A DNA stretch of 64,000 nt. Source: Prado023 sp963777855. Lineage in GTDB: Bacteria; Actinomycetota; Actinomycetes; S36-B12; CAIYMF01. The stretch is taken from assembly GCA_963777855.1 (NCBI GenBank), contig CAVZRW010000001.1:1-64000 (forward strand). Reading direction: 5' to 3'. Shown piece by piece: positions 24,383 to 32,505 of this stretch. The translations under genes were made by a program, and so were the position numbers. Positions within the stretch are counted from its first letter, which is position 1; each line of letters starts with the position of its first letter. The notes under the pieces are model-generated. The model was given only the letters and a program-made list of their open reading frames with translations, ran no database searches and was not told where the DNA came from.

Positions 24383-25864
24383 TCACGCCCAGGTGCGCTG
24401 GGCCGCGACCCCGGCCGCCGTCAGGGCGGCGCGCAGGTGGGCCACGGCCTCGGCAGCCGGGTAGGCGGCAGGGCCGTCGGGTTGGGCGCTGGCCAGCGCC
24501 CGGACGGCGCTGAAGTCCTCGCCGGAGGTCACCAGCGGTGGCTCGATGCGCCCGTCGGGGCGGCGCTGGGCGAGGTCGGCGGCGGCCATGAGCCCGTTGC
24601 ACAGGCAGCGCCGGCCCTCGGCGTTCTGGGCCCGACCGCCCTTGCGCTGGTACATCGCCGCGGGCTCGGCCGGGCAGCGGAAGTCGACCGTGCCGTCGGG
24701 GCGCGCGAACGGGGAGCGCAGTGCGCCGAGATCGCAGACGGCACGGCGCGCGGCGGCCACCTCGGGATCGCTGAGTGTCCCGTCGAGCTCCACGACGCGG
24801 AACGGGAAGCCGGTGGGCGAGGCCCGCCAGTCGCTGCGCACGGCCAGCGTGCCGTCCACCGCGGCGGCGATGACCTCGGCCTTGAGCGAGGGCGCCAGGC
24901 CCGACTCTCGGGTGTAGGCGAACACCGTGCCGGCCTGGATCCCCTGGGCACCGGCCGCCCGGGCGGCGGCCAGACCCTCGGGGGTGCCCCACGAGCCCGC
25001 GAGCCAGAACGGCAGGCCGAGGGCGGCCAGCGCCCCGAGGTCCACCTCGTCGCGCTCGTCGTAGACCGGCTGGCCGTGCTCGTCGATGCGCCGCGGCCCG
25101 CGTGGTGGGGCGTTGTGGCCCCCGGCGCTGGGGCCCTCGACCACGAAGCCGAACGGGCGCGTGGCGGGGTCACCGGCCAGGCCGGCAGCGAGGTCGACGG
25201 AGGCCACGATCGCCAGGAACCGGGGCGAGTGCAGCGGCGCGGGCGGTTGCTCACCGAACAGGGTCCGCGGGCTGCAGGTGACCGAGGAGGGGGTGGCGTC
25301 CGAGCGCTGGCCCTGCACCTTGATCGGCAGCGTGGTGTCCCGGCCTGCGGCGAGGCTGCGGATCAGGCCCGGGATGTCGGCGGGGTTGCCCGCCCCGACG
25401 AGCACGTAGTCCACCCCTGCCAGCAGGGCGCCGAGCAGGACCCAGGGGATCGGCAGCTCGACCTTGCGCAGCAGGTTGATGCCGACCGGGCCGCGGGCGT
25501 TCTCGCGGGCCAGCCACACCTCGACGAAGGCGGCCACCACGGTCAGCTCCTGCAGCGCGGGGGAGGGGGTCAGCGTGAACCGGGGCACCGCGGCGAACGC
25601 GGCGTCGTCGGCCTTGCCGCCGTGCACGTAGTGCGCGCGCATGACGCGCCGGGCCATCGCCGCGTCGGGGAAGTGGGCCAGCGCCCGGCGCATGTGACCA
25701 CCGGGGTCACCGCGCTGCAGGCGCCGGGCGAGCACCACGTCCAGGGCGGTCCCGGACACCACGCCGAGCTCGCCTGTGGCGGCCACGGCCCCGGCGAGCT
25801 CCCATCCGGAGATCGCCACCCCCATGCCCCCCTGGATGATCGTCGGCAGGTCGGCGTCAGCCAT
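24383..25864 (-). CDS. PfaD-like FMN-dependent enoyl reductase / nitronate monooxygenase family
   Basis: A 493-residue TIM-barrel flavoprotein. The N terminus (PTIIQGGMGVAISGWELAGAV) is the FMN-binding start shared by 2-nitropropane dioxygenases and PfaD. Later blocks are VDYVLVGAGNPADIPG, FGFVVEGPSAGGHNAP (family His-Asn region) and GAQGIQAGTVFAYTRESG. A C-terminal region with RCLCNGLMAAADL also matches the PfaD kind rather than short nitronate monooxygenases. In Pfa systems PfaD reduces the enoyl intermediates in trans, because the megasynthase has no ER domain; the megasynthase here also lacks one. It is the first gene of the lipid operon, 132 bp before the acyl-CoA dehydrogenase. ATG at 25864 opens the FMN-binding start. 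Confidence 0.8.
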   Translation of the reverse strand: MADADLPTIIQGGMGVAISGWELAGAVAATGELGVVSGTALDVVLARRLQRGDPGGHMRRALAHFPDAAMARRVMRAHYVHGGKADDAAFAAVPRFTLTPSPALQELTVVAAFVEVWLARENARGPVGINLLRKVELPIPWVLLGALLAGVDYVLVGAGNPADIPGLIRSLAAGRDTTLPIKVQGQRSDATPSSVTCSPRTLFGEQPPAPLHSPRFLAIVASVDLAAGLAGDPATRPFGFVVEGPSAGGHNAPPRGPRRIDEHGQPVYDERDEVDLGALAALGLPFWLAGSWGTPEGLAAARAAGAQGIQAGTVFAYTRESGLAPSLKAEVIAAAVDGTLAVRSDWRASPTGFPFRVVELDGTLSDPEVAAARRAVCDLGALRSPFARPDGTVDFRCPAEPAAMYQRKGGRAQNAEGRRCLCNGLMAAADLAQRRPDGRIEPPLVTSGEDFSAVRALASAQPDGPAAYPAAEAVAHLRAALTAAGVAAQRTWA

Positions 25865-25919
25865 GGCACCACTCGTTCCACTCGGGGAGCACGGGTGGGG
25901 TCGCCCTGTCCGTGCCTTT

Positions 25920-25950
25920 CCTACGGCACCGTAACCTACGGTGGCGTAGG
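25920..25950. promoter_or_regulatory. 31-bp dyad upstream of the lipid operon, probable TetR-type operator
   Basis: Two 14-bp arms (CCTACGGCACCGTA and its complement, one mismatch pair) around a 3-nt centre, 55 bp before the start of the enoyl reductase gene. Each half contains a smaller TACGGnnCCGTA-like dyad. Dyads of this sort are typical of TetR-family lipid regulators. The -10-like TAGGTT on the minus strand lies inside it, so binding would block the promoter (inference). Confidence 0.55.
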
Positions 25951-26007
25951 TAGGGAGGGGCCAAAGGTCCCGAGCCGACGGGTCGGCCGGGCCGTCATGG
26001 CCGGTGT

Positions 26008-28041
26008 TCAGCTGGGTCCGCCGGAGCTGCCGAGCCCGGAGACCAGCGCGGAGAAGTCCCCGCGGGCGAGCTTGGCGACCGACTCGTCGTCGAGGCCGAC
26101 GGTGGACGGGTCCACGCCCCACTTGGTGAGCTGGCCGAGCACCGCGCTGCGGGCGTGGGCGAAGCGGTTGGCGACCATCCGGCGGGCCGCCCACTCGCGC
26201 TCACGCTCGCGCAGGGCGGCCTCGATGCGCTGCACCTGCTCCTCGGTCGCGGGCAGGTCGTAGGTGTGGCGCACGGCGTCGGCGAGCTCGATGCGGTAGT
26301 CGTGGCCCAGTCGCACGAACTCCCCTGGCTTGGAGTTCATGCCGTTCTTGAGGTCGACCAGGTTGATCACGAACGTCACCACCGGCCGGAACAGGGTCTC
26401 CTTGGGCACCCCGGGCGGGCGGGTCTCCGGCGGACCCATCCACCACGGCGTGCGGACCACCGTGTCGTAGGCGAACTTGTTGATCGGGTCGTCGTGGTGG
26501 ATGACCTGCACGTGGCGGACCTGCGCCGGCAGCCCGGGGATCTCGTCGGCCTGCGACACCGCACCCAGGATCCCGGCCGGGTCGGCCGCGCGCGGGTCGT
26601 CGAACCAGCGGTCCCACAGGGTGGTCCGGAACGGCGTGCCCAGGTACAGCCCGGCCTCGATCCCGAGCTCGTCGAAGGCGGCCGTGCCCTCGCGAGCCAC
26701 GTCGAGGGCGACCTGCGCGCCCAGGCTCTCGCCGAACTGCAGCAGCCGCGGGCGGTGCCCCTCGGGCAGGGCCGCGATCCGGTCGCGGATCCCGCGCAGG
26801 ATGAGCGTCTGCATCTGCACGCCGGCGTTGGTCTCGTTGAGCGCCAGCGCGCTGGGCACCAGGGCGTACTGCGCCACGATGATCGCGCAGTCGCCTCGGG
26901 TGAGGTACTCCAGGGCCTCGGCGAAGGAGTAGTTGACGTACCCCACGCCGGTGGGGGCGGCCACCACGATCATGGACCGGTCGTATGCCCCGAGGGCCTC
27001 GAGCTCGGCCAGCGCGAGCTCGGCGCGGGCCTGCGGGGTGTCGGCGGACTCGAAGCCGGCGATGGCGCGGACCGGGTCCAGCGCGGGCTCGCCCATGACG
27101 GCGCTGATCTCGTCGGCGGTCAGCGCCATGAGGACGAAGCGCCGGCCCTCCTTGCCGATGTCGTCGAAGGAGACCAAGCTGGCGGGCCCGGCGGTCACGA
27201 CCGTGCTGGTCGGCGGCTCGGGGTAGGCGGCCTCCACGATGTCGTCGGCGTGCTGGATCCGCCGGCGCAGGCGGCTCAGTGCCCAGAGCCCGGCGGCGCC
27301 GAGGACACCGGCAGCGACGGTGTGCCCGACCAGGGGGGTCACGTCCTCGTCGCGGCCCAGGACCCGGGACACGGCCCGGGTGGATCCCTCGGCCAGGGCG
27401 AACTCGGTACCTGCCAGGGCCAGCAATCCGGCGCCGGTGGCCGCCCCGATGCCCAGCGACTTGGCCACGGCGGTGCGCGACTTCGGCATCTCGATCTGGC
27501 GGCGGTCGCCGGTCTCACCGACGGCCACGGCATGCCGGTCGCGGACGTTGACCCGCAGCGCGGCGACCAGCCCCCCGGCCGCAGCCGCGGTGGCCACCCC
27601 CACCACCGGACCGCTGGGCCCGATCACCGGGCGAAGCGCCTTGTCGGCGCCGATCACGACGGCCGCCGAGAGGCAGCCACCGGCCAGCATCCAGGAGACT
27701 GACTCGGCGGTCGCGATGCCCAGGGGCGTCTCGTGGGTGTTGGGCAGCGCCTTGTAGACCGCCACGGACGCGGCGCCGAGGATCCCGCTGGCGATGAGGG
27801 TCGTGTTCTCGGGGTTGCCGCGACCGCGGGCCGTGGCCACGAGCTCGGCAGTCGCCTCGATCGCGGAGACGGCCAGCGCCGCGGTGCCGATTGCGTACGC
27901 GCCGACGACGGCGGTGGCCATCGCCTGGTCGGTCGTCGAGCGGGGCAGCAGCCCGCGCGCGAACGTGGCCGAGGTGGACCCGGCAGCGGCGGCGACGCCG
28001 GTGCGCAGGGCCAGGTAGCGCCGTGAGGGCCGAGCGGACAT
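26008..28041 (-). CDS. Abhydrolase_9 family membrane alpha/beta-hydrolase
   Basis: 677 residues. The N-terminal third has several hydrophobic segments (MATAVVGAYAIGTAALAVSA, LGIGAATGAGLLALAGTEF, AAGVLGAAGLWALSRL). The C-terminal part is an alpha/beta hydrolase with the nucleophile elbow QFGESLGAQVALD and MIVVAAPTGVGYVNYSF. This layout matches the actinobacterial Abhydrolase_9_N / Abhydrolase_9 pair. The substrate is unknown; a lipid esterase is a reasonable guess. CAGACT 6 nt before the ATG suggests a leaderless mRNA. Near the C terminus STVGLDDES resembles the ACP linker motif, possibly by chance. It lies just upstream of the lipid operon on the same strand, but the dyad separates them. Confidence 0.75.
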   Translation of the reverse strand: MSARPSRRYLALRTGVAAAAGSTSATFARGLLPRSTTDQAMATAVVGAYAIGTAALAVSAIEATAELVATARGRGNPENTTLIASGILGAASVAVYKALPNTHETPLGIATAESVSWMLAGGCLSAAVVIGADKALRPVIGPSGPVVGVATAAAAGGLVAALRVNVRDRHAVAVGETGDRRQIEMPKSRTAVAKSLGIGAATGAGLLALAGTEFALAEGSTRAVSRVLGRDEDVTPLVGHTVAAGVLGAAGLWALSRLRRRIQHADDIVEAAYPEPPTSTVVTAGPASLVSFDDIGKEGRRFVLMALTADEISAVMGEPALDPVRAIAGFESADTPQARAELALAELEALGAYDRSMIVVAAPTGVGYVNYSFAEALEYLTRGDCAIIVAQYALVPSALALNETNAGVQMQTLILRGIRDRIAALPEGHRPRLLQFGESLGAQVALDVAREGTAAFDELGIEAGLYLGTPFRTTLWDRWFDDPRAADPAGILGAVSQADEIPGLPAQVRHVQVIHHDDPINKFAYDTVVRTPWWMGPPETRPPGVPKETLFRPVVTFVINLVDLKNGMNSKPGEFVRLGHDYRIELADAVRHTYDLPATEEQVQRIEAALREREREWAARRMVANRFAHARSAVLGQLTKWGVDPSTVGLDDESVAKLARGDFSALVSGLGSSGGPS

Positions 28042-28047
28042 GGGCGC

Positions 28048-28053
28048 AGTCTG
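28048..28053 (-). promoter_or_regulatory. -10-like CAGACT of a leaderless hydrolase transcript
   Basis: On the minus strand CAGACT lies 6 nt before the ATG at 28041. The same hexamer at the same or nearly the same distance precedes rpiB and the SDR gene. Confidence 0.4.
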
Positions 28054-28164
28054 CCCGATGGTGCCGCGGCGGTCGCGGCGGCAGGCCGGGGAGCGGGGCG
28101 GGCGCGGTGCATTCCTCGGGGCTGCGCACTACCGTCGCACCATCGCCCGAGCAACGGAGGACCG

Positions 28165-29115
28165 ATGAGCCCCGACACCAGCGCGAACCCGTCCCTGCCC
28201 CGGGTTCCGGTCAGCCTCGCGCGCGCGGTCGCGCCGTGGAAGCGGGCCGCCTCCGCCACGACCCAGCTGCCCGAGCGCCAGACCGTCGTGACCGGGTTCC
28301 GGCCGGATCGCTCCCGGCTGGCCGCCTACCGCACGCTGATGGGCTCCCACGCCGAGCTGCCCATGCTCTTCCCGCAGCTGGACCTCACCGCCCTGCACCT
28401 GGACCTGATCTCCGCATGGTCGTTCCCGGTGCGGGCGATGGGCCTGATGCATCCCGGCTTCGTGATCGAGGTGCTCGAGGAGCTGCCCACCGACGGTCCC
28501 TGGGACCTGCGGGTCTGGATCTCCGGTGCCCGGCATGTGCGCTCCGGCCTCGAGTTCGACCTCGGTGGCGAGGTCTCCTCGGGCGGCCAGGTGTGCTGGC
28601 GCTCGCGGGCGGTCACGCTCTCGCGCAGCCGGACCGCCAGCGGGGCCGAGGAGTCCACCACTCCCCGGCTTGACCTGGCCGGCCCGTGGCCGACCGAGCA
28701 GGTGCTGCCCGCGCCCGAGGGCACAGGTCGGGCCTACGCGCGGGTCTCCGGGGACGTGAACCCGATCCACATGCATGCGGCCTCGGCCCGGCTGCTGGGC
28801 TTCCGCCGGCCGATCGCGCACGGCTGGTGGATCGCCGGGCGAAGCGCGGCGGCCCTCGGCGCCGACGAGGCCGTGGCCGGGCGGACGCTGGAGATCGGCT
28901 TCCGCCGCCCCGTCGAGCTGCCGAGCGCGCCGCTGCTGTGCTCGCGCGCCGAGGACGGGGTCACCGAGTTCGTGCTGCTGGCACAGGGGCGCGGTGCGCC
29001 GGGCAGTGACGGGGAAGGTGAGGGCGACGGGCCTGTCGCGAGCGCCGCCGACGGCGCCGAGGGTCCCCGGCCGCTGGTCTCCGGCCGCATCAGCGACACA
29101 CCGAGCAGTGACTGA
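28165..29115 (+). CDS. MaoC-like (R)-hydratase / dehydratase, double hot-dog
   Basis: 316 residues. The C-terminal hot-dog domain has the hydratase-2 signature YARVSGDVNPIHMHAASARL followed by AHGWW. The N-terminal half (FPQLDLTALHLDLISAWSFPV) is a second, degenerate hot-dog. MaoC-type enzymes hydrate enoyl-thioesters or dehydrate 3-hydroxyacyl-thioesters. ACGGAGG is well placed before the ATG. It is divergent from the Abhydrolase_9 gene and near the lipid locus, so a role in the same lipid pathway is possible but unproven. The C-terminal Asp/Gly/Glu-rich tail is probably disordered. Confidence 0.8.
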   Translation: MSPDTSANPSLPRVPVSLARAVAPWKRAASATTQLPERQTVVTGFRPDRSRLAAYRTLMGSHAELPMLFPQLDLTALHLDLISAWSFPVRAMGLMHPGFVIEVLEELPTDGPWDLRVWISGARHVRSGLEFDLGGEVSSGGQVCWRSRAVTLSRSRTASGAEESTTPRLDLAGPWPTEQVLPAPEGTGRAYARVSGDVNPIHMHAASARLLGFRRPIAHGWWIAGRSAAALGADEAVAGRTLEIGFRRPVELPSAPLLCSRAEDGVTEFVLLAQGRGAPGSDGEGEGDGPVASAADGAEGPRPLVSGRISDTPSSD

Positions 29116-29154
29116 ACTCGGCGCAGCGCCCCGCGCGCGGCAGGATCCTTGCCC

Positions 29155-29935
29155 ATGCACCATGGCGTCGGTCCCACCCCGGGTCCCGGCCAGCCCCACG
29201 ACCCGGTGGCCGAGGCCGCGCAGAGGCGCACGGTCGCCCTGCGCCTGGGGCCGTTGCCCGCCGATGTCATGGAGGCCATCCGGGCCGGTCGGGGCCGCGA
29301 GTTCCAGCGCCTCGAGCTCATCGGGGACTCCATCCTCGAGGTGGTCATGCACGCGCACTGCGTGCTCGTCGGCCCCGGCTGCGCGCGGTGTGGGGGCCGG
29401 GCCGACCACTTCACGACCGACGCCCACCTCGCGGAGGTCGCCGCCGAGGCCGACCTGGGTGACTGGCTGGACTGGCATCCCTCGCAGCACCGGCGCGCCG
29501 ACCTGGTCGAGGCGTGCACCGGGGCTGTGTGGCGGGCGGGGCGCTGGCCGCGGGTCGTGGCATTCGTCGACGGCATGGTGCATCCGATACCGGCCGACGA
29601 GCAGCGCCGACTCCTGCACGGCGGGGCGCAGGTCCACCCCGAGGCCCCGGCGCGGGCCCGCGAGATCCTCGGCGCCGCGATCCTCGAGGCCGCCTCCTCG
29701 ATCTCGGCCTACCGCAACCACCCCGGAGGGCGACGAGGGTGACCTCTCGCGGGTGAAGGCCCGGATGCTGTCCACCGAGCACGTGATGAGCCGCTGCCGC
29801 GACTCCCACTGGGTGCACCGCAGCCTGCGCACGCGCCACTTCGTCCGCGACGACGTCGAGCGACTGCTCGCCCTGGACCTGCTCTCGCACGGCCTGGCCT
29901 CGGCGGTGGCGCTGGCGACACCGCTGGTCAACTGA
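29155..29935 (+). CDS. Stand-alone RNase III-like domain protein, one frameshift
   Basis: About 260 residues. FQRLELIGDSILEVV matches the RNase III signature (QRLEFLGDS), keeping the acidic Glu and Asp. ADLVEACTGAVW matches the second catalytic block ADTVEALIGGVF, again with both acids. LAEVAAEADLGDWL fits between them. A Cys pair (GCARCGG) is inserted after the first block. There is no double-stranded-RNA-binding domain. The C-terminal region after a frame break near 29735 (LSRVKARMLSTEHVMSRC to ALATPLVN) is of unknown fold. This looks like a mini-RNase III-type nuclease of unknown target. ATG 29155 is the likely start; TTG 29149 is an alternative. Confidence 0.6.
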
Positions 29936-30056
29936 GGGCGGCCCGCCGGAGGTTCGGGTGGCCGTCCACAGGGGGACGGCGAAGGGGTTGGCAGGGCAGC
30001 GCCCACGAGGCAGGGTGTGCCCATCGGCGCAGGGGGCGCCGGGATCGGGGGAACGC

Positions 30057-30545
30057 ATGAACGAGACCACCATCACCATCTCCGGCAACCTCGTCTCGGA
30101 CGTGACCTACCGGGTCACCGCCCGCGGTGATGCCATGGCCAACTTCCGGGTGGCCTCGAGCGTGTCGCGCTACGACCGCGACGAGGGCCGCTGGGTAGAC
30201 GCGGAGACCAGCTACTGGAACGTCACCGCCTGGCGGCGCGCTGCGGTCAACGCGCGGGAGTCGCTGGCCAAGGGCCACCCGGTCGTGGTGCACGGCCGGG
30301 TCCGCCAGCGGGTCGTGGACCGCGAGGTCCCGGGGGCGCAGTCGCCGCTGCCTGTGCGCTACACCGACGTGGACGCGACCAGCTTCGGGCTGGACCTCAG
30401 CCGGTGCCGGGCGCAGTTCCAGCGGGCGCCCATCGGCCCTCAGACGACGCCGGACCCGGCCGAGGCCCCTGCCGCCGAAGTGCCCATGGCCGCCGAAGTG
30501 CCCATGACCGCCGAGGCCGGGCAGGCCGGGGGCGCGGCGACCTGA
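30057..30545 (+). CDS. ssb: Single-stranded DNA-binding protein
   Basis: 162 residues with an N-terminal OB fold: TITISGNLVSDVTYRVT, ANFRVASSVSRYDRDEGRW and SYWNVTAWRRAAVNARESLAKGHPVVVHGRV are standard SSB blocks. The C-terminal tail is Pro/Ala-rich with AAEVPM repeats. It lacks the acidic DDDIPF-type end of the replicative SSB, so this is probably a secondary SSB (SsbB-like). GGGG lies before the ATG. It converges on the GerMN lipoprotein gene. Confidence 0.85.
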   Translation: MNETTITISGNLVSDVTYRVTARGDAMANFRVASSVSRYDRDEGRWVDAETSYWNVTAWRRAAVNARESLAKGHPVVVHGRVRQRVVDREVPGAQSPLPVRYTDVDATSFGLDLSRCRAQFQRAPIGPQTTPDPAEAPAAEVPMAAEVPMTAEAGQAGGAAT

Positions 30546-30559
30546 ACGAGGCCGGGAGA

Positions 30560-30578
30560 CGGGCCGCCGGGCGGTCCG
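30560..30578. terminator. Short GC hairpin downstream of ssb
   Basis: CGGGCCG pairs with CGGTCCG (one G-U) around a 5-nt loop, between converging genes. No T-tract follows. Confidence 0.35.
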
Positions 30579-30682
30579 CTAGCTCACGTCGCAGCCCGGC
30601 CGGCGCCGTCGGTGCGCTGAGCTGCCGACACCAGGTCGTCGCTGTTGGCCCAACGGCCGCCAAGGTGCGGGCCACGGTTGGC

Positions 30683-32101
30683 TCACCCGACGTTGATCAG
30701 CTTGTCGTCGCTCATCGGGCCGGGCTCGGCGGCACCATCGGAGAGATCTGTCTGCGCGACCGAGATCCGGTGCTGGCCGGCGTCGGAGTCAGCAGGCAGC
30801 GTGACCGTGAACTGGAACGGTGACATCCGGCCCGCCTCGGCGCTCTGGGCGGTGCCGGTGGCGACAGCGGTACCGTCGGTCGTGGTCAGGCGCCACGTCA
30901 GCATGGCCTCATCCGCGGCTGCCCGTCCTGTGACGGTGAACGTCCGATCGACCGATGCGCCCTCTGCCGGCGACTCGATCTGGACCAGCATCTGGATGTC
31001 GAGCTCAGGTGCCCGCCGGATCGGCCGGCTCCAGTCCACGGTGTCCCACATCGTGCCCGCCGGCTGTCCGTCGATGAGTAGCTGGACGGGCTCGTCGACG
31101 CCGAACCCGGCCGTGACCGTGTAGACCAGTTGCTGCGCCGTGGCCTCGGCGCCCTGACCGTTGGTCCCCACCGCGCGGGCCTCCTCGGAGAGGTCGACCT
31201 TGATCACGCCGTCAGAGCGTTGGACCGACAGCACGCGTGTCGCGGGCTCCCAGAGGCTGCCGTAGTCGGGGTCCTGGGCCGGGGCCGCGAGCATCTCGAC
31301 CAGTGCGGCCGTCGCCAGCGCCTGCGCTCCCGGGTCCACCGGCAGACGGTGGTACTCGCGGGTCAGGCGCAGGTCCGTGCCCCAGCCTGTCAGGTAGTAG
31401 ACGGGCACGGCGCGCTGTACAGGGCTCGGGTTCGCAGAGGGGGTCGCGGCGGCTGCCTCCGGCAGCACCTCGCGGATCCGCTCCAGCGAGGCCGCCACGC
31501 TGGGAGCCACGGGATCACCCTCGGCGTTCGCGTCCTGCGCCTCGAGCGTGAGGCCGACGAGGGTCATCACCCGTCCCTGACGGGCGACCCCAACGAACTC
31601 GAAGTGTGTGAGGTCGCCCCCGGCAGGGGCCGAGACGACCCACGTCGAGCCCGTGGGCAGGTCGCTGAGCCTGGTCGAGCGCGCACCAACCGGACCATCC
31701 TGCGTGGGCGCGCACCGCCGGAGGGCGGCGGCATGCTCGGCGACGGCCCCCATGGCGCTGTCAGCGTCAGCAAAGACCGCGACGGTGTTCAGGCCACGTA
31801 GGGACCCGGCAGAGTAGAGGCGCGCCGCCTGCTCGGGGGCCTCCACCTGATCAGGAAGGGCGCACAGCCGAAGCAGCCCGTCGGTCGGCTCGTCCAGGAT
31901 GGTCCACGCGGTCGCCTCGTTCCACGCCGGCATTGCGGCGCCAGGCAGCAGCGCCTCGGTGACGGCCGGAGTGCTGCTGCCACTCGTCGAGGCCGACGGA
32001 TCACCCCCGGGGCTGTCGAGGCCCCCACACCCTGCCAGGCCGACGGCGAGGAGTGCTCCTGCCACGGCTGCCACCAATCGGACCTCCCGGCTGACGCTCA
32101 T
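30683..32101 (-). CDS. GerMN / Gmad2 domain lipoprotein
   Basis: 472-residue secreted lipoprotein. The signal peptide ends in the lipobox GLAGCGG, giving a lipid-anchored Cys near residue 25. A Ser/Thr-rich linker is followed by a region of unknown fold. A GerMN domain (YYLTGWGTDLRLTREYHRL, then SDGVIKVDLSEEA and QQLVYTVTAGFGVDEPVQLLIDGQ) and a C-terminal immunoglobulin-like Gmad2 domain (ESPAEGASVDRTFTVTGRA) come next. Such proteins are surface components in Actinobacteria and Firmicutes, often linked to cell envelope or sporulation. No specific function can be given. A purine-rich GGAGGGGG precedes ATG 32101. Confidence 0.75.
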   Translation of the reverse strand: MSVSREVRLVAAVAGALLAVGLAGCGGLDSPGGDPSASTSGSSTPAVTEALLPGAAMPAWNEATAWTILDEPTDGLLRLCALPDQVEAPEQAARLYSAGSLRGLNTVAVFADADSAMGAVAEHAAALRRCAPTQDGPVGARSTRLSDLPTGSTWVVSAPAGGDLTHFEFVGVARQGRVMTLVGLTLEAQDANAEGDPVAPSVAASLERIREVLPEAAAATPSANPSPVQRAVPVYYLTGWGTDLRLTREYHRLPVDPGAQALATAALVEMLAAPAQDPDYGSLWEPATRVLSVQRSDGVIKVDLSEEARAVGTNGQGAEATAQQLVYTVTAGFGVDEPVQLLIDGQPAGTMWDTVDWSRPIRRAPELDIQMLVQIESPAEGASVDRTFTVTGRAAADEAMLTWRLTTTDGTAVATGTAQSAEAGRMSPFQFTVTLPADSDAGQHRISVAQTDLSDGAAEPGPMSDDKLINVG

Positions 32102-32505
32102 CGACGCCACCCCCTCCATGGGGCGGACCCCCCACCCCGCACTTCCACAGTACGGTGCGCGCTCCGCGGGTTCGAGGGCCGACCGACCCCCCGCCGCCCG
32201 GTCCGAGGTCGTTCCGGCGACCCGGTGGCCGAAGCGGCACCCCCTACCCCGGGCAGTGCACCGGGCCGACCCCGCCGGGAAGGGGACGGCCGGCGGGGCT
32301 GGACAGTGGGCGGATGTGGCTCGCCGATCCCGGGACCGTCGTAGGCTGGTGCCCCGATCACGATCCCGGCTGCGTCCTGTGGCCGCGGACGGGTCCCACG
32401 ACCGTACCCACGGGCTACCCCCATCTGCCCCGGATGCCCACCATCGAGGAGTTCCACGCATGATCCAGGTCTCGCCACCACGCTCATCTTCGCAGGCCAG
32501 CGCCC
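32102..32505. other. Divergent intergenic region before ettA with a short upstream frame
   Basis: About 400 bp between the lipoprotein start and ettA, with no convincing gene. A TAGGCT hexamer at about 32343 could be a -10 box for ettA. A 17-codon frame (ATG 32460, stop 32511-32513) overlaps the ettA start by 8 bp and might act as a leader peptide; no attenuator hairpin is obvious. Confidence 0.35.

Noticed and set aside
26080..26115. STVGLDDES near the C terminus of the Abhydrolase_9 protein, similar to the ACP linker motif STVGIDDTS
   Set aside because: The DNA there is not an inverted repeat and the match is short; chance or convergent codon use is as likely as a decayed element.
24314..26263. 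Long plus-strand open frame opposite the enoyl reductase
   Set aside because: Same kind of GC-driven shadow; no motif and it runs across the operator dyad.
29155..29935. Reading the RNase III-like gene as two genes split at 29735
   Set aside because: The two parts join at a single frame break with continuous low-gap sequence, and similar breaks occur in many neighbouring genes.
32155..32463. Plus-strand open frame of about 100 codons upstream of ettA
   Set aside because: Low-complexity Pro/Arg sequence, no ribosome site and no recognised family.
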